This document shows positions 36,358 to 47,110 of a DNA stretch of 64,000 bases, piece after piece. Location of the stretch: the NCBI RefSeq assembly GCF_000018945.1, contig NC_011978.1:124001-188000 (forward strand). Direction: 5' to 3'. The position numbers and the translations under genes are program-made. Under the pieces are notes generated by a model. That model was given only the letters and a program-made list of their open reading frames with translations, was not told the DNA's origin and made no database searches. Every line of letters begins with the position of its first letter. Position 1 is the stretch's first letter. Source of the DNA: Thermotoga neapolitana DSM 4359. GTDB taxonomy: Bacteria > Thermotogota > Thermotogae > Thermotogales > Thermotogaceae.

Positions 36358-37512
36358 GTGAGCAAGGAAATCGTGAGAGTAGAAAACCTCGTGAAATACT
36401 TTCCCATAAGGGCTGGTGTTTTCAAAAGGATCGTCGGATGGGTCAAAGCGGTGGACGGTGTGAGTTTCAGTATAAACGAGGGTGAAACTTTTGGCCTGGT
36501 GGGAGAGTCGGGATGTGGTAAAACGACCGTTGGAATGACCCTTTTGAGATTGTACGAACCAACATCGGGACGAATAATCGTTGATGGAGAAGACACGACC
36601 TACTACTTCATGAGCCGCTCCAGGGCAAAGGACTACATAAGAAAGACTTATGTGGAAAGGTTCAGAAAGATGAAGAAAGATGACATAGAAAAGCTCAATG
36701 GAGTGGACAGAAAGTACGCCCACCTTTTCTTCGAAGAGGCAAAGGCTTCACCGAAGAAGTTCATGGCTCTCCTTCTTGATGATCTGAAGGAGAAAAGGAG
36801 AAAGTTCAGAAGAGAAATGCAGATAGTCTTCCAGGATCCGTACAGCTCTCTGAATCCGAGACTGAGAGTGAGAAGCATTGTGAGAGAAGGAATTGTCACA
36901 CACAGACTCGCACGCGGTAAAGAAGTTGAAGAAAGGGTCAAAGAGATCCTCGAAGACGTCGGCATTCCCTCTGCTTACATCTACAGGTTCCCCCATGAGT
37001 TCTCCGGTGGTCAAAGGCAGAGAATAGGCATTGCAAGGGCTCTTGCACTGGAGCCAAAGCTTGTCGTGGCAGACGAAGCAGTGGCAGCCCTCGACGTCTC
37101 CATAAGGAGCCAGATCATAAACCTCATGGAGGATCTTCAGAGGGAACACAAGTTAACCTACATCTTCATCTCTCACGATCTTGCCGTCGTGAAGCACATC
37201 AGCGATCGGATCGGTGTGATGTACCTCGGAAAGATAGTGGAACTCGCTCCAAAAAAGGCCCTGTTTGAGAATCCTCTGCACCCCTACACCGTGGCCTTGA
37301 TGTCGGCGATACCGATACCCGATCCAAACAAAAAGAGAAAGAGAATTATACTGAAAGGAGATGTACCGAGTCCGATAAATCCTCCTTCTGGATGCCGGTT
37401 CCATCCAAGATGCCCTATTGCAAAGGACGTTTGTGCCAGGGAAGAACCACCCCTTCGGGAAATCGAAGGAGGGCACTTCGTCGCCTGTCATTTTCCGGGT
37501 GAGTTGCGATGA
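36358..37512 (+). CDS. Peptide ABC transporter ATP-binding protein, OppF type, with insertion before the Q-loop
   Basis: 384 residues. All ABC motifs are present: [56 protein letters not shown] and THDLAV-like ISHDLAVV. Note DEAVAALD where DEPTxxLD is usual. An extra stretch of about 60 residues, DDTTYYFM-like ([19 protein letters not shown]) to [14 protein letters not shown], separates Walker A from the Q-loop as in the 9765-10934 paralogue. The GTG start follows the previous stop by three bases. Confidence 0.95.
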   Translation: MSKEIVRVENLVKYFPIRAGVFKRIVGWVKAVDGVSFSINEGETFGLVGESGCGKTTVGMTLLRLYEPTSGRIIVDGEDTTYYFMSRSRAKDYIRKTYVERFRKMKKDDIEKLNGVDRKYAHLFFEEAKASPKKFMALLLDDLKEKRRKFRREMQIVFQDPYSSLNPRLRVRSIVREGIVTHRLARGKEVEERVKEILEDVGIPSAYIYRFPHEFSGGQRQRIGIARALALEPKLVVADEAVAALDVSIRSQIINLMEDLQREHKLTYIFISHDLAVVKHISDRIGVMYLGKIVELAPKKALFENPLHPYTVALMSAIPIPDPNKKRKRIILKGDVPSPINPPSGCRFHPRCPIAKDVCAREEPPLREIEGGHFVACHFPGELR

Positions 37513-38000
37513 AAAGACACTGGTTCATCCTGTTTTCAATAGCGATCGTTATATTGCTTTTCAGGGTTAAGTGGGATGTGAAGAAGATCTACGTGAAAGA
37601 TAACGGGATTAAAGAAATGGTGGAAAAGATCCTGATAGAAAAACACTACAGGTTCTCTTTTGTGGACAACGAAGAAAACGCTCTGGTGATAGAGAAAGAC
37701 AGAATGATCCTGCCACCAAACGACATAGTCCTGCATCTGGACTGGAGCGAAGAAAAGAAGGAAAAGGCAAAAAGACTGGCTGAATCTCTGTTTCAGGAAG
37801 GGGTTGTCCTTTCGGCCACCGAAACAAAAATCGCCACAGAAGATGTGATACTGGAAAGGGCACTGGACAGTTTTTTCAGAGGAGATAGTTCTTTCTTCGA
37901 GAACGGATATTACTGTGGAGACATCTATCTGTTTCTCAAAGATGAGTGTGTTGCAAGGTACGATCCAAAAACAGAGGAACTTGTCCTTTTTGGTCCTTAG
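37509..38000 (+). CDS. Unrecognised membrane-anchored protein inside the peptide transporter operon
   Basis: 163 residues: one N-terminal helix (about 5-20, WFILFSIAIVILLF) and a soluble domain with mixed strands and helices. I recognise no family. It overlaps the OppF-type stop by four bases and precedes a third ATPase by 12, so it belongs to this transport operon. A substrate-capture role is unlikely at this size; an accessory or regulatory part is possible. Confidence 0.7.
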   Translation: MKRHWFILFSIAIVILLFRVKWDVKKIYVKDNGIKEMVEKILIEKHYRFSFVDNEENALVIEKDRMILPPNDIVLHLDWSEEKKEKAKRLAESLFQEGVVLSATETKIATEDVILERALDSFFRGDSSFFENGYYCGDIYLFLKDECVARYDPKTEELVLFGP

Positions 38001-38012
38001 GAGGTGAAGACT

Positions 38013-39005
38013 TTGGCAGCGCTTCTTGAGGTGAAGAACCTGAGCACGTGGTTCTACATGGAAGAGGGTATAGTCAAGGCCGTGAACGATGTGAGTTTTT
38101 CTCTGAACTCCAACGAAGTGCTTGGAATCGTGGGAGAAACTGGCTCTGGAAAGAGCGTGACGGTAAAATCCATTATGCGTCTCATAAAACCCCCGGGAAA
38201 GATCGTGAGTGGTCAGGTCCTGTACAGAGGACAGGACATTCTGAAGATCCCCGAAAAAGATATGCACAGAATCCGTGGAAAGGAAATCGCTATGATCTTC
38301 CAGGATCCAATGATGTCTTTGAATCCCCTGTACACGATAGGTGACCAGCTCATGGAAACGATCAGGTATCATCTGGGATACGACAAAAGAAGGGCCTATC
38401 TCAGGGCCGTTGAAATGCTGGAACTCGTTGGGATACCCGAGCCAGAAAAGAGAATGAACAACTATCCCTTCGAGTTTTCTGGCGGTATGAGACAGAGGGT
38501 GGTCATAGCGATCGCTCTGTCCTGCAACCCCAGCGTGCTCATAGCGGACGAGCCTACAACCGCGCTGGACGTCACCATTCAGGCTCAGATCCTCGAACTC
38601 ATGAAAGAACTACAGAAAGAGTTCAAAACGGGTCTTCTGTTCATTACGCACGATCTGGGTGTGATCGCGTCCATGGCAGACAGGATCATGGTGATGTACG
38701 GTGGAAGACAGATGGAGATAGGAACGTCCGATCAGATCTTCTACTCTCCGCGTCATCCGTACACGAAGATGCTCTTGAGAAGTATCCCGAGAGTTGACAA
38801 GAGGCTGGAAAAACTCGAGTCTATACCCGGTCAACCTCCCAGAATGGTGGACATACCGCCTGTGTGTCCCTTCTTGCCTCGATGTCCAAGGAGGGTCGAC
38901 AGGTGCCTGGCCGAGCTGCCAGAACTCATTGAGATAGAGGAAAATCACTTCGTGAGGTGTTTCAATCCCGTCGAGGAGGAAGTGAGCGTTGAAGGAAATA
39001 CTTGA
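38013..39005 (+). CDS. Second DppD-type ABC transporter ATP-binding protein
   Basis: About 330 residues. Walker A GETGSGKSVTVKSIM, Q-loop MIFQDPMMSLNP, signature FSGGMRQRVVIAIAL, Walker [14 protein letters not shown] and a C-terminal region with CPFLPRCPRRVDRCLAELPE. I start at TTG 38013, six bases after AGGAGGTG, rather than the GTG inside that site. With two D-type and one F-type ATPases in this operon and only an F-type in the 5415-10934 transporter, this subunit may serve that other transporter or swap with the first. Confidence 0.92.
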   Translation: MAALLEVKNLSTWFYMEEGIVKAVNDVSFSLNSNEVLGIVGETGSGKSVTVKSIMRLIKPPGKIVSGQVLYRGQDILKIPEKDMHRIRGKEIAMIFQDPMMSLNPLYTIGDQLMETIRYHLGYDKRRAYLRAVEMLELVGIPEPEKRMNNYPFEFSGGMRQRVVIAIALSCNPSVLIADEPTTALDVTIQAQILELMKELQKEFKTGLLFITHDLGVIASMADRIMVMYGGRQMEIGTSDQIFYSPRHPYTKMLLRSIPRVDKRLEKLESIPGQPPRMVDIPPVCPFLPRCPRRVDRCLAELPELIEIEENHFVRCFNPVEEEVSVEGNT

Positions 39006-39837
39006 GTTCCAAAGAAAAGAGATCACAGAGTATCACGTTTACAGAAAGCTGGCAAAAAAGGTCTCTGGAAAGAACGCAGAGATCCTTCTCTCCATAGCCG
39101 AAGATGAAAAAAGACACTACGAGATGTTCAGAAAGATCACAGGGAAAGAGACAAAGCCATCGATGCTTCTGGTCTTCTGGTACATACTACTTGCCACTCT
39201 GTTTGGTCTCACCTTTGCCCTGAAACTCATGGAGAGGAACGAGAAAAAGGCCGAAAAAGCCTACGAGAAGATAGACATTCCCGAAGTGGTCAGGATCATG
39301 AAAGACGAAGAAAGACACGAAGAAGAAATCCTGAACATGCTCGACGAGGAGCGCTTGAACTACGTCAGTTCCATGGTTCTTGGCCTCAACGATGCCCTGG
39401 TTGAGTTGACAGGAGCACTCGCGGGGCTCACCTTTGCCTTTCAGAACACCAAGATAGTGGGACTTTCTGGCCTGATAACGGGCATAGCAGCCGCCTTTTC
39501 CATGGCCGCCTCTGAGTATCTCTCCCAGAGAGCAGAAGAACAAACCGAAAAAACCAGTCCTCTGAAGGCTGCACTGTACACGGGTATTGCCTACATTGTC
39601 ACCGTAGCGATACTGGTGGCTCCTTTTCTCATTCTGGAGAACCCCTTTGTGGCTCTGGTTTTCACACTGATCGGTGCCACTCTTGTTGTCCTTTTTTTCA
39701 CTTTCTTTGTCTCCGTAGTCAAGGAAAAGAGGTTCGGCAGTTACTTTCTGGAGATGTTCCTTCTCAGTTTTGGTGTTGCCGCTTTCTCTTTCCTGGTTGG
39801 GGTGATTGCCCGAAGGATCTTTGGAATCGAAATATGA
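38989..39837 (+). CDS. Rubrerythrin-VIT1 fusion, membrane-bound ferritin-like metal transporter
   Basis: 282 residues. The N-terminal ferritin-like bundle (1-55 and 90-125) carries iron ligands in EITEYHVYRK, EDEKRHYEMF and KDEERHEEEIL, interrupted by a helix pair at 58-80. From about 128 the CCC1/VIT1 domain follows (VLGLNDALVELTGALAG, GIAAAFSMAASEYLSQRAE), with five membrane helices. Such fusions export or sequester iron or manganese. The TTG start overlaps the ATPase gene by 17 bases, which makes it the distal gene of the peptide-transport operon. Confidence 0.87.
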   Translation: MKEILEFQRKEITEYHVYRKLAKKVSGKNAEILLSIAEDEKRHYEMFRKITGKETKPSMLLVFWYILLATLFGLTFALKLMERNEKKAEKAYEKIDIPEVVRIMKDEERHEEEILNMLDEERLNYVSSMVLGLNDALVELTGALAGLTFAFQNTKIVGLSGLITGIAAAFSMAASEYLSQRAEEQTEKTSPLKAALYTGIAYIVTVAILVAPFLILENPFVALVFTLIGATLVVLFFTFFVSVVKEKRFGSYFLEMFLLSFGVAAFSFLVGVIARRIFGIEI

Positions 39838-39850
39838 GGAGTGTTAGGCA

Positions 39851-40411
39851 ATGATATGGAACGACATCATTTTCTGCGTCGTGGACACGGAGACCACCGG
39901 AACAGATCCTTTTGGTGGAGACCGGATCATCGAAATAGCCGCTGTTCCTGTGTTCAAAGGAAAGATCTTTTCGAACAGGGCGTTTCACTCTCTGGTGAAT
40001 CCCCACGTTAGAATACCCGCCCTGATACAGAAAGTACACGGAATCAGCAACGAAGAAGTGGAAGAGGCCCCCGATATGGGAACGGTTTATGAACGCTTCA
40101 GGGACTATGTGAAAGGGACCGTTCTTGTCTTCCACAACGCCAACTTCGATCTCACGTTTCTAGATATGATGGCAAAAGAAACCAGAAACTTTCCACTGAC
40201 GAACGCCTACATAGACACACTGGACATCTCCCAGGAGGTCTTCGGAAGACCGCATTCACTGAAATGGCTCTGCGAAAAACTGGGAATAAGAGATAAGATA
40301 GAACACCGGGCGCTCTCCGATGCCCTGGTGACGGCAAAGGTTTTCGTTCGGCTCGTGAAACTGCTTGGCGAACACAAGGTGGACGATTTCATACGAAAGA
40401 AATGGGGGTAA
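39851..40411 (+). CDS. DEDDh 3'-5' exonuclease, PolC/DnaQ type
   Basis: 186 residues, a stand-alone exonuclease domain. The catalytic residues are in FCVVDTETTGTDPFGGDRII (ExoI, DxE), HNANFDLTFLDMM (ExoII) and EHRALSDALVTAKVF (ExoIII, HxxxxD). It resembles the PolC proofreading domain and DnaQ, and could proofread or trim DNA ends. RBS AGGAGTG precedes ATG 39851. Next gene follows after four bases. Confidence 0.92.
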   Translation: MIWNDIIFCVVDTETTGTDPFGGDRIIEIAAVPVFKGKIFSNRAFHSLVNPHVRIPALIQKVHGISNEEVEEAPDMGTVYERFRDYVKGTVLVFHNANFDLTFLDMMAKETRNFPLTNAYIDTLDISQEVFGRPHSLKWLCEKLGIRDKIEHRALSDALVTAKVFVRLVKLLGEHKVDDFIRKKWG

Positions 40412-40415
40412 GACC

Positions 40416-41672
40416 ATGGTGAAAAACTACGTCCTCGACACGAACGTTCTGATCCACGATCCGGATTCCATATTCTCCTTTGAAGACAACAACGTCATCG
40501 TTCCTCTTCCGGTCCTGGAAGAACTGGACAAACTGAAGAGAGAACACGGCAGCGTGGGTAAGAACGCCCGTGAGGTGATAAGACGTCTGGATGAACTCAG
40601 AAGGAAGGGAAACCTCAGAAAGGGTGTTCCTCTGGAGAACGGAGGAGTGTTGCGTGTCCATGTGCTGGAAAGGGAAGTGGAGGGAGCGCCCCGCTTTCTC
40701 CATGAAAGATACATGGACAACATCATTCTCTCGTACGTGCTGGACCTCATCAACAGGGAGAAAATTCCCACCATTCTCGTCAGCAAAGACATAAACCTCC
40801 GTGTGAAAGCGGACTCCCTTGGCATACCCGCTCAGGACTATCTCACTGACAGATCGGAACTGGAAACCATGCCGAAAGGCTACATGGAGTTTCACGATGA
40901 AGACCTCAAAAGAGCGCTGAAAACCAAAGAAGTGGTCGAAAAAAATCTGGATCTTCTCGACAACTTCTACATCGATCTGGGGGAACTTTACGGAAAGTAC
41001 AGGAAAGGAAAAATCTTTCGCGTTAAACCCTTCGAGATAATGGGAATATCTCCCAGAAACAGAGAGCAGATCTTTTCCATGGACGCACTCCTGGACGATG
41101 AGATTCCCCTCGTGTTCCTTGTGGGGATAGCGGGAACGGGAAAGACCCTCCTGGCCCTCGCAGTCGGTCTTTACAAGGTTCTGGTGGAAAAACGGTATAG
41201 AAAGCTGATCGTAACTCGCCCCACGGTTCCCATGGGACGGGATGTGGGCTACCTTCCTGGAGAACTGGAAAAGAAGATGAAACCCTGGCTGCAACCGATT
41301 ATGGACAACCTGGAATTGATCTCGTCCCTTTCTGGACTGAAGATCAAAGAACTGGAAAAACAGGATCTTCTGGAGATAGAAGCCCTTTCCTTTATCAGGG
41401 GAAGGACGATTCCGAAGCAGTTCATCATCATAGACGAGGCGCAGAACCTCACCCCGCACGAGGTGAAAACGATTCTCACACGCGTTGGAGAGGACACAAA
41501 GATCGTTCTGGTCGGTGATCCGTACCAGATAGACACACCTTACCTGGACAAGGATACGAACGGACTGGTCTACGCAGCTTTGAGGCTTCTCGAATCGGAT
41601 CTTTCCGCCGTTATAAAGCTGGAGAAAGGAGAAAGATCAAGGCTGGCCACCGTCGCCGCCGAGCTTCTGTGA
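40416..41672 (+). CDS. PIN-domain/PhoH-like ATPase fusion (YlaK type)
   Basis: 418 residues. An N-terminal PIN nuclease domain (1-145) has acidic residues in VLDTNVLIHDPDS, VLEELDKL and KDINLRVKAD. The C-terminal PhoH domain (about 200-418) has Walker A GIAGTGKTLLALAVG and Walker B FIIIDEAQNLTPHEVK. Such proteins are thought to unwind and cut RNA. I start at ATG 40416, since the longer frame lacks a site; GGGGTAAG is seven bases upstream. The last 36 bases overlap the convergent scpB end. Confidence 0.92.
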   Translation: MVKNYVLDTNVLIHDPDSIFSFEDNNVIVPLPVLEELDKLKREHGSVGKNAREVIRRLDELRRKGNLRKGVPLENGGVLRVHVLEREVEGAPRFLHERYMDNIILSYVLDLINREKIPTILVSKDINLRVKADSLGIPAQDYLTDRSELETMPKGYMEFHDEDLKRALKTKEVVEKNLDLLDNFYIDLGELYGKYRKGKIFRVKPFEIMGISPRNREQIFSMDALLDDEIPLVFLVGIAGTGKTLLALAVGLYKVLVEKRYRKLIVTRPTVPMGRDVGYLPGELEKKMKPWLQPIMDNLELISSLSGLKIKELEKQDLLEIEALSFIRGRTIPKQFIIIDEAQNLTPHEVKTILTRVGEDTKIVLVGDPYQIDTPYLDKDTNGLVYAALRLLESDLSAVIKLEKGERSRLATVAAELL

Positions 41673-42140
41673 AACTTCCTTCAGCATTTCGTCCAGCATG
41701 GCACTCTCAACGAAAGAGGGAGAAAGCTGGTACAGAAAGCCTCTTCCGTGTCGTTTTTTGCGGACCACTCCCATCTTCTGAAGGGAAGACAGAACATTTG
41801 ATGAATCCTTTCCCCTGAACGCGTCTATCTCGCTCTTTGGCAGCGGTCCGGAAAGAAGAAGCAGCGCCACAATCTCCATCTGTGATTCGGTGAGGTTTCT
41901 GTACTTTCGTCTGGACATTCTGGAAACAAGATCCGCGTACTCGGGTTTCGTGTAAAACCGGTACTTGCCCCCAACCTCTCTCAGGACAACTCCGTGTTCT
42001 GGCTTTTCGTACTCTTTGACCAGCTCTTCGAGTATCTCCTTCACCTTTTCTTCGCTTGTTTCGAGAACCTTCGCCAGTTTCTCCGGTGATACACCGCTTG
42101 ACGCAAACAGCAGGGCCTCGATGGCGGCTTTAAGATGCAT
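41637..42140 (-). CDS. scpB: Segregation and condensation protein B
   Basis: 167 residues with two winged-helix domains (1-80 and 85-155): AIEALLFASSGVSPEKLAKV, YADLVSRMSRRKYRNLTESQ. It binds the ScpA kleisin to complete the SMC condensin. Start ATG overlaps the scpA stop by 11 bases. The C-terminus shares 36 bases with the opposing PhoH gene. Confidence 0.93.
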   Translation of the reverse strand: MHLKAAIEALLFASSGVSPEKLAKVLETSEEKVKEILEELVKEYEKPEHGVVLREVGGKYRFYTKPEYADLVSRMSRRKYRNLTESQMEIVALLLLSGPLPKSEIDAFRGKDSSNVLSSLQKMGVVRKKRHGRGFLYQLSPSFVESAMLDEMLKEVSQKLGGDGGQP

Positions 42141-42807
42141 GGGCGAACCTCCTGATCTTCATGTCCTCGAGAAGTATGAGTTTTCCGATCTTCACAAGCT
42201 CCAGGATGGCAAGCAACCTCACTATGAGTTCATAAACGTTCTTTGCTCGGGAGAGCAAAGAAGGAATTTCCTCTTCCCCATCGACCTCTTCTAAAATTTT
42301 TTCCATCATGTCCTCCACAGAGAAAACCTCACTCTTCACACGATGGACGGACTCACGGAGGGCCTCTTCCTTCCAGATACGCTCCAGGATCTCTCTGAAC
42401 TTCTCCAGTCTTTCGACCTTTTCAAAGAAGGGTGTTTTTAACCGAACAGGTTTTCTTTTCAAAAGGGACGGCTCTTCCCTCATCCTCTGAACGATCTCCT
42501 TCACTTTCGAATACTCTTCCAGTCTTCTGTAGAGTTCCTCACGTTTTCTTTCCACTTCTTCTTTTTCTTCTTCCCTCACCCTTGGAATGAGAAGTTTGGA
42601 TTTCAGTTCCATCAGCGTGGACGCCATCTCGAGAAAATCCGATGTGATCTTCATGTCCAGCCTCTTCATGTGTTCCAGATATTCGACGAATTCGTCTGCG
42701 AGTTGGGATATGGGAACCTGCCTGATGTCCACCTTCTTTTTCCTCACAAGATAGAGTAGAAGATCAAGGGGACCCTCGAAGACGGGGAGCTTGAAAACAA
42801 GTTCCAT
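42130..42807 (-). CDS. scpA: Segregation and condensation protein A (kleisin)
   Basis: 225 residues. The N-terminal kleisin motif FEGPLDLLLYLVRKKKVDIR (10-29), the central helix region, and the C-terminal winged helix (about 150-225) are present. It bridges the SMC heads. It follows trpS by nine bases, forming a trpS-scpA-scpB transcription unit. Confidence 0.95.
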   Translation of the reverse strand: MELVFKLPVFEGPLDLLLYLVRKKKVDIRQVPISQLADEFVEYLEHMKRLDMKITSDFLEMASTLMELKSKLLIPRVREEEKEEVERKREELYRRLEEYSKVKEIVQRMREEPSLLKRKPVRLKTPFFEKVERLEKFREILERIWKEEALRESVHRVKSEVFSVEDMMEKILEEVDGEEEIPSLLSRAKNVYELIVRLLAILELVKIGKLILLEDMKIRRFAHAS

Positions 42808-42816
42808 ATTTTCACC

Positions 42817-43803
42817 TCAGAACATGAGATTCATTGCTTTCCTCACTTCCTCCATGGTTTGCCTGGCCACTTCCCTGGCCCTTTTCGTTCCTTCGAAAAT
42901 CACATCGTCCACATAGTGTGGATCTTCGTCTATTCTGGAAAAATTCTCCCAGATCGGCATCAGTTTCTTCTTCATGTTCTTCAAAAGAAGCTTTTTGCAG
43001 TCAACACATCCTATCCTGGCCGTTGTACAGCCCTCCCAGACCCATTTGCTCTCCTCTTCGCTGATGTCGAACGCCTGGTGGTATTTCCAAACAGGGCAGT
43101 TCTCAGGATTTCCCGGGTCTGTTCTTCTCACCCTGGCAGGATCTGTCATCATTCTCAGAATGGTTCTTTCCAGTTCAACCTCTGAGATTTCAAGGTTTAT
43201 GATGTTTCCGTAACTTTTGCTCATCTTCCTTCCGTCTGTTCCCGGAAGTTTTGGTACCCTGGAGAGGATGGCATCCGGTTCGGGAAAGACCTCTGCGTAC
43301 AGGTGGTTGAACCTTCTTGCGATCTCCCTTGTGAGCTCTATGTGGTAAACCTGGTCCTCACCGACAGGTACTCCTTCGGCCTTGTATATCAGTATGTCCG
43401 CAGCCTGAAGAACAGGGTATATGAGAAATCCTGCGGTGGAAAGGTCCTTGTAATTGAGTTCTTTCTTTATTTCCTTGTAGGTTGGAACTCTTTCAAGGCG
43501 CGATACGGAGACGATCATACTGAACAGAAGTGCAAGTTCTGCATGCTCTTTCACACCGGACTGGACGAACACCACGGACTTTTCAGGATCTATTCCACAG
43601 GCGAGAAACCCCCTCACCAGATCCCGTGTGTACTCTTTCAGCCGGGAAACATCGTCGTAGTGTGTTGTCAGGGCGTGCCAGTCGGCCACGAAATAGAAAC
43701 ACTCGTTCCCCTCTTCCTGAAGTTTCACCCAGTTTTCAAGAGCCCCCACCAGGTGACCTATGTGAAGTTTTCCCGTTGGTCTCATACCGCTCAGGATTCT
43801 CAA
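42817..43803 (-). CDS. trpS: Tryptophanyl-tRNA synthetase
   Basis: 328 residues, class I. The HIGH motif is PTGKLHIGHLVGAL (residues 10-23) and the KMSKS motif is GRKMSKSYGNI (about 194). Cysteines in EGCTTARIGCVDCKKLLLKN (about 263-282) and CPVW (about 241) are like the cluster-binding motif reported for T. maritima TrpRS. The ribosome site GGAGGGATAAAAG precedes ATG 43803. Confidence 0.96.
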   Translation of the reverse strand: MRILSGMRPTGKLHIGHLVGALENWVKLQEEGNECFYFVADWHALTTHYDDVSRLKEYTRDLVRGFLACGIDPEKSVVFVQSGVKEHAELALLFSMIVSVSRLERVPTYKEIKKELNYKDLSTAGFLIYPVLQAADILIYKAEGVPVGEDQVYHIELTREIARRFNHLYAEVFPEPDAILSRVPKLPGTDGRKMSKSYGNIINLEISEVELERTILRMMTDPARVRRTDPGNPENCPVWKYHQAFDISEEESKWVWEGCTTARIGCVDCKKLLLKNMKKKLMPIWENFSRIDEDPHYVDDVIFEGTKRAREVARQTMEEVRKAMNLMF

Positions 43804-43863
43804 CTTTTATCCCTCCGCTTTCTGTGGTAACATTTATTAAAAAAGAGAAGGAGTGTGAAAACG

Positions 43864-44469
43864 TTGAGTTCAAAAACCATCTACATTTTGCTCGTGATCA
43901 TGGTGGTCTTCATGCTCGTGGAGTTTCTTTTTTTCTTCCTGGGAGGACGAGCTCCCTTTGAAATAGTATACTACAAGAGCACGATGGAGTACGATTATTC
44001 TGGAAATGCGACGTTTACCACGAACGCGAAGCTGTATTTCAAAGACGAAAAGAAAAAGGAAGAGTACAAGGCAAACTACGCCTCCGCCTCCAAAGAGGGA
44101 CTGAATGAGTATTTCTCTCAGGTCAGCAAAGAGGTCGGAAGAGAGATAATCCCGCTGGACTACGAGGTGAGTGTTAGCGACTCTGGAGGCATGCTTGAGG
44201 TCACAGAGACCACTCTTCTGAAGGGCGCTGCACAGTTGAACGGTGATGTTCTGGACACGAGCATGGGAAGTCTCACACTGAACGTGCCAGGAGAGACAGA
44301 GATCGTTATGAAGCTGCCGGAAGACGCCACGGTGATATCGATCTTCCCCACTCCAACCGAGAGGGAAAACAACGTTCTGATATGGAGACCGAAGGAACCA
44401 ATGAGATTTCCAAGCGTCATCTTCAAGAGGGTGACGGAGAATGAAGGAGTTTCTGAAACTGCTGAATGA
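43864..44469 (+). CDS. Membrane-anchored protein, unknown function (DUF4897-like)
   Basis: 201 residues from TTG 43864 (GAAGGAG ten bases upstream; a GTG three codons before overlaps the site). One N-terminal helix (about 5-27, IYILLVIMVVFMLVEFLFFF), then a soluble domain of alternating strands with conserved-looking LYFKDEKKKEEYKANYASAS. It is probably a Thermotogae-specific family facing the periplasm. It overlaps the sirtuin gene by 29 bases. Confidence 0.7.
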   Translation: MSSKTIYILLVIMVVFMLVEFLFFFLGGRAPFEIVYYKSTMEYDYSGNATFTTNAKLYFKDEKKKEEYKANYASASKEGLNEYFSQVSKEVGREIIPLDYEVSVSDSGGMLEVTETTLLKGAAQLNGDVLDTSMGSLTLNVPGETEIVMKLPEDATVISIFPTPTERENNVLIWRPKEPMRFPSVIFKRVTENEGVSETAE

Positions 44470-45171
44470 ATCCAGACTCACAGTTGTGCTCACAGGAGCC
44501 GGAATAAGTACCCCAAGTGGTATTCCCGACTTCAGAGGGCCACAGGGTATATACAGAAAGTACCCGCAGAACGTCTTCGATATAGACTTCTTCTACTCTC
44601 ACCCTGAAAAATTCTATGAGTTCGCAAAAGAGGGTATCTTCCCCATGCTGGAAGCAAAACCAAACCCTGCACACGTTCTGCTGGCAAAACTGGAAGAGCG
44701 GGGACTCATAGAGGCCGTTATCACACAGAACATAGACAGACTCCATCAGAAAGCAGGAAGCAAAAAGGTCATAGAACTTCATGGAAACGTCGAAGAGTAC
44801 TACTGCACAAGATGTGGAAAGGAATACACGGTGAAAGACGTTATGGAAAAACTCGAAAAAGACAGCGTTCCAAGGTGCGACGATTGTTCAGGCCTGATCA
44901 GACCAAACATCGTGTTCTTTGGAGAGGCATTACCTCAGAACGCCCTGAACGAGGCAATCCGCCTTTCATCGAAAGCCAATCTGATGATCGTGATGGGATC
45001 CTCTCTGGTCGTGTATCCGGCTGCCGAACTTCCCCTCATAACCGTTCGCGGTGGAGGAAAACTGGTCATCGTGAACATGGGAGAAACTCCGCTTGATGAT
45101 CTGGCCACTCTGAAGTACAATATGGATGTTGTCGAGTTCGCCAACAATGTAATGAAAGAGGGAGGAATTTC

Positions 45172-45175
<4 letters not shown>
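44441..45175 (+). CDS. cobB: NAD-dependent protein deacetylase, Sir2 family
   Basis: 244 residues. NAD-binding GAGISTPSGIPDFRGPQG, TQNIDRLHQKAG, the catalytic His in ELHGNVEEYYC, zinc cysteines CTRCG and CDDCSG, and GSSLVVYPAAELP. T. maritima Sir2 is a much-studied homologue. It removes acetyl groups from lysines using NAD. The start ATG is within the previous gene with GGAGA just upstream; the stop overlaps the next gene by four bases. Confidence 0.96.
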
Positions 45176-46755
<1,580 letters not shown>

Positions 46756-46774
46756 ACACATCCCTCCCGGTTCC

Positions 46775-46803
46775 ATTATACTATGATACAATTAAAATTA
46801 GAA
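46775..46803 (-). promoter_or_regulatory. Promoter candidate for the DUF59-prmC operon
   Basis: On the minus strand a perfect TATAAT (46775-46780) with a weak TTCTAA 17 bases upstream, 20 bases before the chosen ATG. The 70-base gap must also serve the divergent thiamine-type operon. Confidence 0.45.
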
Positions 46804-46825
46804 GAACCAAATTGGGGGTGGCAGT

Positions 46826-47110
46826 GTGCCGAAGGTTACAGTTTCCATAAAAGTAGTACCTGCCGTGGAAGATGGAAGACTCCACGAGGTGATCGACAGA
46901 GCCATAGAAAAAATAGCATCGTGGGGCATGAAGTACGAAGTGGGACCATCCAGCACAACGGTGGAGGGAGATTTCGACGAGATCATGGATCGAGTGAAAG
47001 AACTCGCAAGATACCTTGAAAATTTTACAAAGAGGTTCGTTCTCCAGCTCGACGTGGACTACAGATCTGGAGGTATCACCATTGAGGAGAAAGTATCGAA
47101 GTACCGCTAA
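46826..47110 (+). CDS. Thiamine-binding YkoF/MTH1187-family protein
   Basis: 94 residues of a small ferredoxin-like fold: VTVSIKVVPAVEDGRLHEVI, IASWGMKYEVGPSSTTVEGD. Family members bind thiamine or its hydroxymethylpyrimidine part in the cytoplasm. The context fits: it opens an operon with a NMT1/THI5-type transporter. The GTG start follows GGGGGTGG. The last 29 bases overlap the permease start. Confidence 0.9.
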   Translation: MPKVTVSIKVVPAVEDGRLHEVIDRAIEKIASWGMKYEVGPSSTTVEGDFDEIMDRVKELARYLENFTKRFVLQLDVDYRSGGITIEEKVSKYR

